DNA of 35,536 nt, taken from NCBI GenBank assembly GCA_945836255.1, contig CAMAKU010000006.1:1-35536 (forward strand). Direction: 5' to 3'. Position numbers and translations under genes: made by a program. Position 1 is the first letter of the stretch; each line of letters begins with the position of its first letter. A model generated the notes under the pieces. That model did no database searches. It was not told where the DNA came from and worked only from the letters and a program-made list of their open reading frames with translations. Below, one piece after another: positions 8,456-20,619 of the stretch. The DNA comes from an uncultured Roseburia sp. (GTDB taxonomy: Bacteria > Bacillota > Clostridia > Lachnospirales > Lachnospiraceae).

Positions 8456-9032
8456 TCGTCTGGTCATCGGTGTTATCGGGGTCAGACATGGCGTGGGCTG
8501 CACCCATGTGGCTTGCAGCATTGCCAATTATCTGCGCTCCGTGGAGAAGCGGACCGTACTGTTGATTGAGATGGATGAGGTGAGTCAGCTCTTGCCAATA
8601 ATGATGGATGAGCCGGTAAGTTATGCTGGTCATGTCGTTTATTCATATCAGGGGGTATGGTATGCTCTCTCAGCCGGTTCGAGGGAAGCGGAAGAGTTAA
8701 TCCGGCAACGGGAACCGGGGGCCATTGTGATAGATTTTGGTGTGTATCGCAATGAGAATGCACTGGTTTTGGACCAATGCAAAAAAAAGATCGTACTGGG
8801 AAGTCTGATGCCATGGTGCCGGGACGCATACGATTCGTTCATGGAGGAAATCAACAAGAATAAAAAAGACATGACGCAAATGGAATACTATAGTTTTATG
8901 CTGCAAAAGCAACAACAGGACGAATTTGTTAGGCGCTACCCCGTCTTGATGCGGGAACTTCCGGTGCTGAGCAACCCTTTTGCCATGGAGAAACGAGATT
9001 TTGCATGTTTGCAACGAATCATTTATCAGTAG
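8421..9032 (+). CDS. ParA/MinD-like protein with the same degenerate P-loop (GVGCTH)
   Basis: The 203-residue protein starts at a GTG and overlaps the kinase gene by 35 nt. After a basic N terminus comes LVIGVIGVRHGVGCTHVACSIANYL (about 14-38), matching the fold and position of a ParA/MinD Walker A. The usual KGGVGKT is replaced by HGVGCTH, so the P-loop lysine is missing. Further strands LLIEMDE and IVIDFG resemble the switch and Walker B strands. Its closest visible relative in the window is the C-terminal part of the upstream kinase. It could be a nucleotide-binding scaffold or a pseudo-ATPase. No named family is claimed. Confidence 0.72.
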   Translation: MKSRRKKLRSVNRLVIGVIGVRHGVGCTHVACSIANYLRSVEKRTVLLIEMDEVSQLLPIMMDEPVSYAGHVVYSYQGVWYALSAGSREAEELIRQREPGAIVIDFGVYRNENALVLDQCKKKIVLGSLMPWCRDAYDSFMEEINKNKKDMTQMEYYSFMLQKQQQDEFVRRYPVLMRELPVLSNPFAMEKRDFACLQRIIYQ

Positions 9033-9112
9033 CTGCAGAAAGGAGGGTATAGAACAGTAGTAATATCAGAAGGGAAACAATATGCTTGATTTATAAAACG
9101 AAAAAAGATCTT

Positions 9113-9148
9113 TTAGGGAGATTCCGTGTGGAGTCTCCCTAATTGTTT
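9113..9148 (+). terminator. Rho-independent terminator after the kinase operon
   Basis: TTAGGGAGATTCC (9113-9125) pairs with GGAGTCTCCCTAA (9130-9142) across a 4-nt loop, with one G-U wobble, and is followed by TTGTTT. The rest of 9033-9226 holds only a promoter and no convincing gene. Confidence 0.82.
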
Positions 9149-9159
9149 GATTCTGGAAG

Positions 9160-9189
9160 ATGACATGCGGGCGTTGCTTGTGTTATACT
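9160..9189 (+). promoter_or_regulatory. Promoter of the GH18 gene
   Basis: ATGACA (9160-9165) and TATACT (9184-9189) are 18 bp apart, and the -10 carries an upstream TGT extension. The start codon is 38 nt downstream. Confidence 0.68.
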
Positions 9190-9226
9190 AACAAAAACAA
9201 AAGAACCGTATATTAATGGAGGCAAC

Positions 9227-10966
9227 ATGGAGAGAAAGAACGGAAGGAATCGGTTTTTGGACAGAAGAGGACAGATTCCGATATATCAATATGCAATAGC
9301 AATCGCGGTACTGGTAGTGATTATCATTGGCATGATTTTTGTGATTCGCAGATATACACCTACCAAGGAACACATGAGCCTGGAGGATTTCTATGTTTTG
9401 ACTGTTGAGAATGAGGCGGCAGTCATTGTCAACGGAGAATACAAAGAGGTGACAACGGAGGATGAGGCGATTCATGCCGTGGCCATTGACGGCAATGTCT
9501 ATCTGGAGATCGGGTTCCTCAAAGATGTTCTGGATGACGGCTATGTATATGATGCCACAGAAGGAATCCTGCGGTATGTGACCGATAAGGATGTGGTATC
9601 AGCATCCCTGAACAGTGATGCTTACACCGTGGGCAAGACAAGAGAGTCCTTGGGTAAGGACGTTGTGATAGCGCAAAATGGCAATTACTTTGTTGCGCTG
9701 GATTTTATCACCATGTATACAGACCTGTCTTATAGCGTTGCGGAAGCGCCGAACCGGGTGATGATTGAGACGGCCGGTTACACCAAGAAAGTGGCGACTC
9801 TGAAAAAAGATGCCGCATTGCGACGGTTTGGTGGTGTTAAGAGCAAGATTTTAAAAGATGCGCAAAAGGGCGATGAGTTGATCGTGCTGGAGGACTATGG
9901 AAAATGGAGTCATGTGCTGACGGAGGATGGCGTTCTGGCATGTGTGCAGAATCGACGATTATCCAAGATTACGGAGCAGACGGTGGAGGCAACGCTTCCG
10001 GAGCGTACGTACAACCATCTGACCGTGAATGGCGACATTATCCTGGGCTGGCATCAGGTCACATCGGCCGCCGGCAACAGCAAGGTGTCTGAGGCGGTGG
10101 CATCTACGGGAATCACCGTTGTTTCGCCCACCTGGTTCTATCTGGATGATAATCAGGGCGGCATCGCCAGTCTTGCCAGCAGCGACTATGTTTCCTACTG
10201 CCATGAGAACAATATTCAGGTATGGGGATTAGTAAGCAATCTGGAGAATAAAAATGTGGATACCACCACAGTGCTCAATACCACATCTGCCAGAGACAAT
10301 CTGGTGAACAATCTGATTACCCAGGCCATCACATATAATCTGGACGGTATTAATGTGGATATGGAGGCACTGAGCGTTGCGGCGAAAGACGGCTATATCG
10401 AATTTATCAGAGAACTGTCAATCAAGTGCGAAAAGAATGATATTATTCTCTCTGTGGACAATTATGTGCCGACGGATTCCACGGCGTTTTACAATCGCAG
10501 CGTGCAGGCTGACTATGCGGACTATGTCATCATCATGGCATACGACGAGCATTATGCAGGGGATGATGAAGCGGGCTCGGTAGCGTCCATCGGTTTTGTG
10601 GAAGAGGGCGTCAAGAATACCTTGGCAGAAGTTCCGGCAGAGCAGATCATTTTGGGCATGCCATTTTACGCCCGTGTCTGGAAGTCCTCTGCGGATGGGC
10701 TGAGCAGCAGCGCATACGGTATGGATGAACTGGAGGCGTTTCTGGAACGGAATGGCGCAGTGAAGACCTGGTCAGAGAAAGACGGACAGTATTATGCGGA
10801 ATTCTCGGACGGCACAGCGACCTATATGGCATGGGTGGAAGATGTGACATCACTGGGCAAGAAACTGGATGTGATGAAAGCCAATCATCTGGCAGGCGCC
10901 GCTTTTTGGAAACTTGGTTTCGAGACAGACGCCGTGTGGGATACGGTGAGCAATTATTTCAAATAA
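9227..10966 (+). CDS. Membrane-anchored SH3 / glycoside hydrolase family 18 protein (YaaH/SleL-like)
   Basis: The 579-residue protein has a basic cytoplasmic start, one membrane helix (21-40) and an extracellular part. Residues about 55-185 resemble a copper-amine-oxidase-N-type stalk domain. Residues about 188-248 form a bacterial SH3 domain (LKDAQKGDELIVLEDYGKWSHV), and about 262-577 form a GH18 barrel. The catalytic strand reads DGINVDMEAL (373-382), with Glu380 as the acid; the first Asp of the canonical DxDxE is Asn, as I recall for YaaH-like enzymes. Such proteins act on peptidoglycan N-acetylglucosamine linkages in spores or cell wall. A GGAGG RBS precedes the ATG. The next gene is an amidase. 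Confidence 0.88.
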   Translation: MERKNGRNRFLDRRGQIPIYQYAIAIAVLVVIIIGMIFVIRRYTPTKEHMSLEDFYVLTVENEAAVIVNGEYKEVTTEDEAIHAVAIDGNVYLEIGFLKDVLDDGYVYDATEGILRYVTDKDVVSASLNSDAYTVGKTRESLGKDVVIAQNGNYFVALDFITMYTDLSYSVAEAPNRVMIETAGYTKKVATLKKDAALRRFGGVKSKILKDAQKGDELIVLEDYGKWSHVLTEDGVLACVQNRRLSKITEQTVEATLPERTYNHLTVNGDIILGWHQVTSAAGNSKVSEAVASTGITVVSPTWFYLDDNQGGIASLASSDYVSYCHENNIQVWGLVSNLENKNVDTTTVLNTTSARDNLVNNLITQAITYNLDGINVDMEALSVAAKDGYIEFIRELSIKCEKNDIILSVDNYVPTDSTAFYNRSVQADYADYVIIMAYDEHYAGDDEAGSVASIGFVEEGVKNTLAEVPAEQIILGMPFYARVWKSSADGLSSSAYGMDELEAFLERNGAVKTWSEKDGQYYAEFSDGTATYMAWVEDVTSLGKKLDVMKANHLAGAAFWKLGFETDAVWDTVSNYFK

Positions 10967-11048
10967 ACATATGACAAAGATAAACTGTCATTACATATTC
11001 CGGTGAAATGAGCCATATAGTTATAGTAAGGAAGCATACTGTGATATT

Positions 11049-11777
11049 ATGAAGCAAAAAATCGAAATATGTATGGCAGTTTTATTTATTGCCGTAAGTG
11101 TGCTGGTGAGTGTCTGGAGTGTCAGGACGGTTACCAGCAAACAGATTGCCGCACAGACAAAAGTGGTCATTGACGCCGGGCATGGGGGAGACGATCCGGG
11201 AAAGGTGGCAGCGGACGGTACCAAGGAAAAGGATATCAATCTGGAAATTGGCCTGCGTCTGGGAGAATATTTAAAAGAACAGGGGATGTCCGTCCATTAT
11301 ACGCGGCAGACCGACCGGGGGTTGTACAGTGAAGGGGAATCCGCCACAAAGGCGGCTGACTTGCAGAAGCGTTGCCGAATCGTGGAGAATATCCAGCCGG
11401 ATATTACCATAAGCATTCATCAGAACAGTTACAGCGACAGCAGCATTTCCGGTGCGCAGGTCTTCTACTACACCACCTCGGAGGAGAGCAAACGGCTGGG
11501 AGAAGCCATACAGGAGCAACTGGTCCGCTGTGTGGATCCTACAAATCACAGGAAAGCGAAGGCGAATGACAGTTACTATATCTTGAAGAAGACGGTCAGC
11601 CCCACGGTAATCGTTGAGTGCGGCTTCTTAAGTAATGAAAAAGAATGCGAAAAATTGCAGCAGTCCGCGTACCAGAAGAAGTTGGTGGAGGGGATTTATC
11701 AAGGGATTTTGCAGTATCGGCAGGCTGCGGATTCGGCAGATTCTACGGGCGCTTCCGAGACAAACGCCGAAAGATAA
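11049..11777 (+). CDS. N-acetylmuramoyl-L-alanine amidase (Amidase_3), membrane-anchored
   Basis: The 242-residue protein has an N-terminal membrane helix (about 7-24) and an Amidase_3 domain. Zinc ligands are visible: His45 in VIDAGHGG, Glu60 in TKEKDIN and His124 in SIHQNS. Catalytic Glu190 sits in VIVECGFLSN. These enzymes cleave the MurNAc-L-Ala bond in peptidoglycan. The size resembles CwlD, the spore-cortex muramic-lactam amidase, but that assignment is not proven by sequence alone. The ATG at 11049 has only a distant AAGGAAG upstream. It follows the GH18 gene by 82 nt, suggesting joint cell-wall work. A C-terminal Ser/Ala/Asp-rich tail is probably disordered. Confidence 0.9.
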   Translation: MKQKIEICMAVLFIAVSVLVSVWSVRTVTSKQIAAQTKVVIDAGHGGDDPGKVAADGTKEKDINLEIGLRLGEYLKEQGMSVHYTRQTDRGLYSEGESATKAADLQKRCRIVENIQPDITISIHQNSYSDSSISGAQVFYYTTSEESKRLGEAIQEQLVRCVDPTNHRKAKANDSYYILKKTVSPTVIVECGFLSNEKECEKLQQSAYQKKLVEGIYQGILQYRQAADSADSTGASETNAER

Positions 11778-11781
11778 ATGA

Positions 11782-11809
11782 TTGTCATATCGTTTAAAAG
11801 TGATATAAT
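11782..11809 (+). promoter_or_regulatory. Promoter directly abutting the sua5 start codon
   Basis: TTGTCA (11782-11787), a 16-bp spacer and TATAAT (11804-11809) with a TGA extension form a near-consensus promoter. The expected +1 is at about 11816-11817, which coincides with the ATG at 11817. Confidence 0.72.
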
Positions 11810-11816
11810 GAGGAAT

Positions 11817-12866
11817 ATGAAAACGAGAGTATTTGTGGCTTTGGATAATCAGATAAAGGAGCAGGAATTGCAGGAGGCTTCATCGGTCATCCGTGCAGGG
11901 GGATTAGTTGCATTTCCTACAGAGACCGTTTATGGTCTGGGTGGAGATGCCACCAACCCGTCGGCTTCCCGCAAGATTTATGAGGCAAAGGGTCGTCCGT
12001 CGGATAACCCTTTGATTGTTCATATAGCACATTTTTCCCAGTTGGAAGATATCGTCTCGGAGGTGCCAAAGGAGGCACGCATTCTGGCAGAACATTTCTG
12101 GCCGGGGCCGTTGACTATGATTCTGCCCAAGAATGAGCAGATTCCTTATGAGACCACCGGAGGGCTGGATACGGTGGCGATACGGATGCCGTCCCATCCG
12201 GTTGCTCGTGCTTTTCTGGAGGATAGCGGCTGTATGATTGCTGCGCCCAGTGCCAATACATCGGGCCGGCCCAGTCCCACCACAGCGCAGCATGTGTGGG
12301 AGGATTTGCAGGGACGGATTGATGTAATTCTGGATGGCGGTGCCGTGGGGATTGGGATTGAGTCGACAATCATCGATCTGACGGAGGAGACACCGGTGAT
12401 TCTTCGCCCCGGCTTCATCACACAGGAGATGCTGCAAGAGGTGTTAGGTACGGTGAAGATGGATCCCGGGATTGACGGCAGTGATAGTCACCAGCCGCCG
12501 AAAGCACCGGGGATGCGTTACCGGCACTATGCGCCGAAGGCGGAACTGACCATTGTGGAAGGACGGCAGGAGGATGTGGTTGCCAGAATCAACCAGTTGA
12601 GTGCACAGGCCGTTTGTAGGGGCAAGCGGGTCGGTGTACTTGCCACGGAAGAGACGAAGGAATTCTACCACGCGGAGTATGTGATTGCCATCGGACAGCG
12701 GGATGATGAGGCCGAGATTGCCAGACATTTGTTTGATGTGTTGCGGCAGTTTGATGCGCTGGAGGTGGATGTGATTTATTCTGAGAGTTTTGATACGGCA
12801 GGTCTCGGACAGGCTATTATGAACCGTCTGTTAAAAGCGGCGGGACATAAGCGCATTTTTGTATAG
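11817..12866 (+). CDS. sua5: Threonylcarbamoyl-AMP synthase, Sua5 type
   Basis: From the ATG at 11817 the product is 349 residues. An N-terminal YrdC domain (about 16-205) carries FPTETVYGLG and the KGRPSDNPL motif that binds ATP and threonine. A C-terminal SUA5 domain (about 235-345) starts after APGMRYRHYAPK. The enzyme makes threonylcarbamoyl-AMP for t6A at tRNA position 37. The ORF track starts at 11778, but a strong promoter lies between that codon and 11817. The family normally begins MKTR or similar, so 11817 is preferred. No well-spaced RBS is present: AGGA ends only 2 nt before the ATG. This suggests leaderless or poorly initiated translation. Confidence 0.93.
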   Translation: MKTRVFVALDNQIKEQELQEASSVIRAGGLVAFPTETVYGLGGDATNPSASRKIYEAKGRPSDNPLIVHIAHFSQLEDIVSEVPKEARILAEHFWPGPLTMILPKNEQIPYETTGGLDTVAIRMPSHPVARAFLEDSGCMIAAPSANTSGRPSPTTAQHVWEDLQGRIDVILDGGAVGIGIESTIIDLTEETPVILRPGFITQEMLQEVLGTVKMDPGIDGSDSHQPPKAPGMRYRHYAPKAELTIVEGRQEDVVARINQLSAQAVCRGKRVGVLATEETKEFYHAEYVIAIGQRDDEAEIARHLFDVLRQFDALEVDVIYSESFDTAGLGQAIMNRLLKAAGHKRIFV

Positions 12867-12888
12867 ACAGGTTTTTATGGAGAAGAAT

Positions 12889-13362
12889 ATGGGTACAGTA
12901 AAGAGAGTGATATTTGCAGTGGGCAGCGGGACTTCCCGCGCACCTATGGCAGCGGCGGTGATGAAGCAGATGGCGCAGGGAATGGACATGGAGGTACTGG
13001 CCAGAGGCGTCGTGGTACAGTTTCCGGAGCCGATGAATCAGAAGACGGAGGCAGTGCTGATCAGCAACGGCATTGCACCGGACAATTTCGCTGCGGAGCA
13101 ATTGACGGATCAGGATGTGATTCCGGGCACATTGATTTTTACCATGGAGGAATCTCAGCGCGCCACCATCATGGAGGAGATTGCCGGCGCTAGCGAGGAC
13201 AATACATTTGTTTTATCCACTTATGTGGGAGATGAGATTGAGATTCTGGATCCGTATGGAGCGCCGTTGCAGACCTACGGCCTGTGCTTCGAGGTGATTA
13301 AGCGGTCCATTGAGAAACTGCTGGCGCTGATGCAGCAGGAAGACAAGGGGGAAGAATCATGA
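12889..13362 (+). CDS. Low-molecular-weight protein tyrosine phosphatase homologue without the catalytic cysteine
   Basis: The ATG at 12889 has GGAG six nt away and gives 157 residues. The start VKRVIFAVGSGTSRAPMAAAV aligns with the LMW-PTP P-loop V-C-x5-R-S/A-P-M-A. Val11 occupies the nucleophile cysteine position, while Arg17 remains. The late motif ILDPYG corresponds to the DPFG region with the general acid Asp. Without cysteine the standard phosphocysteine mechanism is impossible, so it may be a phosphate-binding regulator or an inactive relic. In related Firmicutes an active homologue (YwlE) occupies this place after sua5. Its stop overlaps the next start (ATGA), showing tight operon packing. 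Confidence 0.8.
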   Translation: MGTVKRVIFAVGSGTSRAPMAAAVMKQMAQGMDMEVLARGVVVQFPEPMNQKTEAVLISNGIAPDNFAAEQLTDQDVIPGTLIFTMEESQRATIMEEIAGASEDNTFVLSTYVGDEIEILDPYGAPLQTYGLCFEVIKRSIEKLLALMQQEDKGEES

Positions 13363-13844
13363 GTGATAAAAGAGAAGATTATATCAGTTGGGATGAGTAC
13401 TTTATGGGGGTAGCGATGCTTTCCGGTATGCGCTCCAAGGACCCGAACACACAGGTGGGGGCTTGCATTGTGAGTGATGACCATAAGATTCTGTCCATGG
13501 GCTATAACGGATTTCCCATGGGATGTTCCGACGATGAGTTCCCGTGGTGCCGTGAGGGAGATCCGTTGGAGAACAAATACTTCTACACCACTCATAGCGA
13601 ATTGAATGCGATCTTGAATTATCGTGGCGGCAGTCTGGACGGTTCCACGCTCTATGTATCGCTATTCCCGTGCAACGAGTGTGCCAAAGCCATTATACAG
13701 GCGGGCATCCGACGCATCGTTTATGATCAGGATAAATACGAACACACGCCGGCGGTCATGGCATCGAAGCGGATGTTGCGTGCAGCAGGGGTGGAGTTCC
13801 ATAAGTACGAACATACCGGCCGGGAAGTGGTAATTAATCTGTAA
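13359..13844 (+). CDS. Deoxycytidylate (dCMP) deaminase family protein (ComEB-like)
   Basis: The 161-residue protein has the zinc deaminase signature: HSELNAIL supplies the His ligand and catalytic Glu, and PCNECAKAI supplies two Cys ligands. The opening SWDEYFMGVAMLSGMRSKDPNTQVGACIV is typical of dCMP deaminases, which convert dCMP to dUMP for dTTP synthesis; the Bacillus relative is ComEB. The first ligand segment reads THSELNAI rather than the more usual HAExNAI. An AAGGGGGAAG RBS sits inside the upstream gene. It is the last gene before the ATP synthase operon. Confidence 0.92.
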   Translation: MSDKREDYISWDEYFMGVAMLSGMRSKDPNTQVGACIVSDDHKILSMGYNGFPMGCSDDEFPWCREGDPLENKYFYTTHSELNAILNYRGGSLDGSTLYVSLFPCNECAKAIIQAGIRRIVYDQDKYEHTPAVMASKRMLRAAGVEFHKYEHTGREVVINL

Positions 13845-13847
13845 AAA

Positions 13848-13877
13848 TTGATACATAAACGGAAAGTTGTCTATTGT
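13848..13877 (+). promoter_or_regulatory. Possible promoter of the ATP synthase operon
   Basis: TTGATA (13848-13853) and TATTGT (13872-13877) are 18 bp apart in the only gap before atpZ. The match is moderate, and readthrough from the dCMP deaminase gene is also possible because no terminator is seen. Confidence 0.42.
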
Positions 13878-13902
13878 TATTGCATTTATTAAGGAGTATT
13901 CT

Positions 13903-14202
13903 GTGAAAAGAGAACGTCATGAAGTGGCGGACACCCTGATTTTGATCGTGCAGATCGGCGTGACAATGCTGGTTCCCATCCTGTTATGTGGGATTGGCGG
14001 CGCGTGGCTGGATCAGCATTTTGGTACAAAGTGGATTGGCTTGGTAGGGTTTATTCTGGGTGCTATTGCCGGTTTTCAGAATGTGTACCGTCTGGTCAGG
14101 AAATATCTCGTAGATCAGAAGTCTCCCGGGCAGTTGCGCAGGGAGCAGGAAGAACAGGATAAGAGAGTAGTCGATGATAAAAGCATTAAAGAGATTAAAT
14201 AG
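13903..14202 (+). CDS. atpZ: AtpZ/AtpI-family protein of the F-type ATP synthase operon
   Basis: This 99-residue protein starts at GTG 13903, six nt after AAGGAG; the track start (TTG 13867) lacks an RBS. It has two membrane helices (about 11-30 and 40-60) with GAWLDQHFGTKWIGLVGFILGAIAGF between and within them, matching the AtpZ/AtpI family. These accessory proteins act with AtpI in c-ring assembly or divalent-cation transport in other bacteria. It overlaps the following subunit I gene by 29 nt and is the first gene of the atp cluster. Confidence 0.85.
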   Translation: MKRERHEVADTLILIVQIGVTMLVPILLCGIGGAWLDQHFGTKWIGLVGFILGAIAGFQNVYRLVRKYLVDQKSPGQLRREQEEQDKRVVDDKSIKEIK

Positions 14203-14611
14203 TGCATTGCCCGGTTTGATTGCCGGCATTGTAATATGGGGCGTTCTGGTGCAGTTCATTGGAGTATGGTTTGTATCGGACAAGATCCGTTATACCAGCG
14301 GGCTCTGGATTGGAATTGCCTGTGCCATTGGGATGGCAATCCATCTGGCCGTGGTCATCGAGGAGGCCGTGCGTTTTGGCGGCGGCGATACGAAGCGGCT
14401 GTCGGTTAAGTCGGTGTTCCGATATCTTGTGGTTGTTCTTGTGTTCTTTGTTATGATGTACTTTAAGTTAGGCAACCTGATTAGTGCATTTTTAGGAGTT
14501 TTGGGGCTAAAGGTGAGTGCATATGCACAGCCTTTTATGCATAAAATGATTTTTAAGGACTTTGAGCCGGAAGAATCGTTGAATGAACAAAAAGAGGAGG
14601 TGAAATTGTGA
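14174..14611 (+). CDS. atpI: ATP synthase subunit I family protein
   Basis: The 145-residue protein has four probable membrane helices (about 12-33, 44-64, 83-103 and 105-120) and a charged C-terminal tail. Sequence similarity is only general, but position (atpZ then atpB), size and topology fit subunit I, which aids c-ring assembly. It overlaps atpZ upstream and overlaps atpB at GTGA downstream, so translation of the three genes is likely coupled. Confidence 0.75.
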   Translation: MIKALKRLNSALPGLIAGIVIWGVLVQFIGVWFVSDKIRYTSGLWIGIACAIGMAIHLAVVIEEAVRFGGGDTKRLSVKSVFRYLVVVLVFFVMMYFKLGNLISAFLGVLGLKVSAYAQPFMHKMIFKDFEPEESLNEQKEEVKL

Positions 14612-15345
14612 ATGAAGCAATTTTAATGTCGGCTTCTGCAGATAACATTGATTTTATGATTCATGGTCTGTATTCCTTCGAACTGTTTGGACAGGAAGTC
14701 TGGATTACAACATCCCATGTATGCATAGCGATTGTTATGATGGTGCTGGTGATCTTTTCGATTATTGCCAATCGGAAGCTGGCCCACGCCACAGAAGTGC
14801 CTGATACCTTTCAGAATGTTCTGGAACTGATGGTGGAGAAATTGTCCGGCATCGTGGAGGGCAATATGGGTTCCCACGCGCCGAAGTTTACCAATTATAT
14901 CTGCACGATTTTCGTGTTTATCCTGGTAAGCAATATTTCCGGTCTTTTTGGTTTGAGACCGCCCACGGCAGATTACGGAACGACATTTGCGCTTGGTATC
15001 ATCACCTTTGCGTTGATTCACATCACAAAGTGGAGAAATCAATCGTTCAAGCAGATCTGGACCGATATGTGTTCTCCGCTACCGCCATGGTTTCCGCTGT
15101 GGCTGCCGATCAACCTGATTAGTGAAATCGCAGTTCCGATTTCGTTATCACTACGTTTGTTTGCCAATGTACTGTCCGGAACCGTAATGATGGCCCTGGT
15201 TTATGGTCTCCTTGCCAAGATAGCATATGTCTGGCCGGCAGTGCTCCATGTTTACTTTGATCTGTTTTCCGGAGCAATTCAAACATACGTATTCTGTATG
15301 TTGACAATGACATACATCACACAGTCCTATGGTGACGAAGAATAA
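14608..15345 (+). CDS. atpB: ATP synthase F0 subunit a
   Basis: The 245-residue integral membrane protein begins at GTG after an excellent AGGAGGTG RBS. The essential stator arginine lies in ISLSLRLFANVLSG (Arg183), and the final helices include GAIQTYVFCMLTMTYI. Subunit a provides the two half-channels through which the coupling ion reaches the c-ring. The start overlaps the stop of atpI. The sequence is complete with no oddities. Confidence 0.96.
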   Translation: MNEAILMSASADNIDFMIHGLYSFELFGQEVWITTSHVCIAIVMMVLVIFSIIANRKLAHATEVPDTFQNVLELMVEKLSGIVEGNMGSHAPKFTNYICTIFVFILVSNISGLFGLRPPTADYGTTFALGIITFALIHITKWRNQSFKQIWTDMCSPLPPWFPLWLPINLISEIAVPISLSLRLFANVLSGTVMMALVYGLLAKIAYVWPAVLHVYFDLFSGAIQTYVFCMLTMTYITQSYGDEE

Positions 15346-15355
15346 TTTATTTTAG

Positions 15356-15625
<270 letters not shown>

Positions 15626-15673
15626 TGGATGTAGTTTGGAATTTCCGAGGAAAGGAGGAACTACAGGGGAACT

Positions 15674-16176
15674 ATGACAAGATTATTTGATCTGGATTTT
15701 CAGTTGCTGTTCGATTCGGTATCGCTTGGCATTTCCGTATTCTTTCTGTTTCTGATCATGTCTTATCTGTTGTTCAATCCGGCACGTAAGTTGCTGCATG
15801 ACAGACAGGAAAAGATCCGTCAGGACATTGCTACGGCGGCTGGCGACAAAGAAGATGCGGCACGTCTGAAGGCAGAGTACGAAGAGAAACTCAAGAATGT
15901 AGATAAAGAGACGGAAGTTCTTCTGAGTGAGGCCAGACAAAAGGCACTGAAGAATGAAGCGAAGATCATTGCTGATGCAAAGGAAGAGGCGGCAAGGATT
16001 ATCGCCCGTGCCAATGAAGAGGCAGAACTTGAGAAGAAGCGGGCTGCGGACGAGATGAAGCAGGAGATGATATCCATCGCTGCCATGATGGCAGGCAAAG
16101 TCGTAGCGGCAAATATTGACACTACCATTCAGGATCGTCTGGTAGAGGAGACATTAAAGGAAATGGGTGATGCTAC

Positions 16177-16189
<13 letters not shown>
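15674..16189 (+). CDS. atpF: ATP synthase F0 subunit b
   Basis: The 171-residue protein has one N-terminal membrane helix (about 12-34) followed by a long, charged, heptad-like helix rich in Ala, Lys and Glu (ADAKEEAARIIARANEEAELEKKRA). This is the peripheral stalk that holds F1 against the c-ring. A GGAAAGGAGG RBS region lies upstream at somewhat long spacing, with AGGGGA closer to the ATG. The end overlaps atpH by 13 nt. Confidence 0.94.
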
Positions 16190-18245
<2,056 letters not shown>

Positions 18246-18267
18246 AGAGCAAAGGCGGTGAGATGAA

Positions 18268-20608
<2,341 letters not shown>

Positions 20609-20619
20609 GGGAGGCGGAT

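Noticed and set aside
9033-9112. AAAGGAGGG followed by no start codon, then a 4-codon ATG frame
   Set aside because: No ATG, GTG or TTG at usable distance. Possibly a remnant of a lost gene, but nothing codes for a recognisable product.
10972-11000. Possible promoter ATGACA-17-CATATT before the amidase gene
   Set aside because: The -10 matches only 4 of 6 positions, and the amidase gene can be transcribed from the GH18 promoter.
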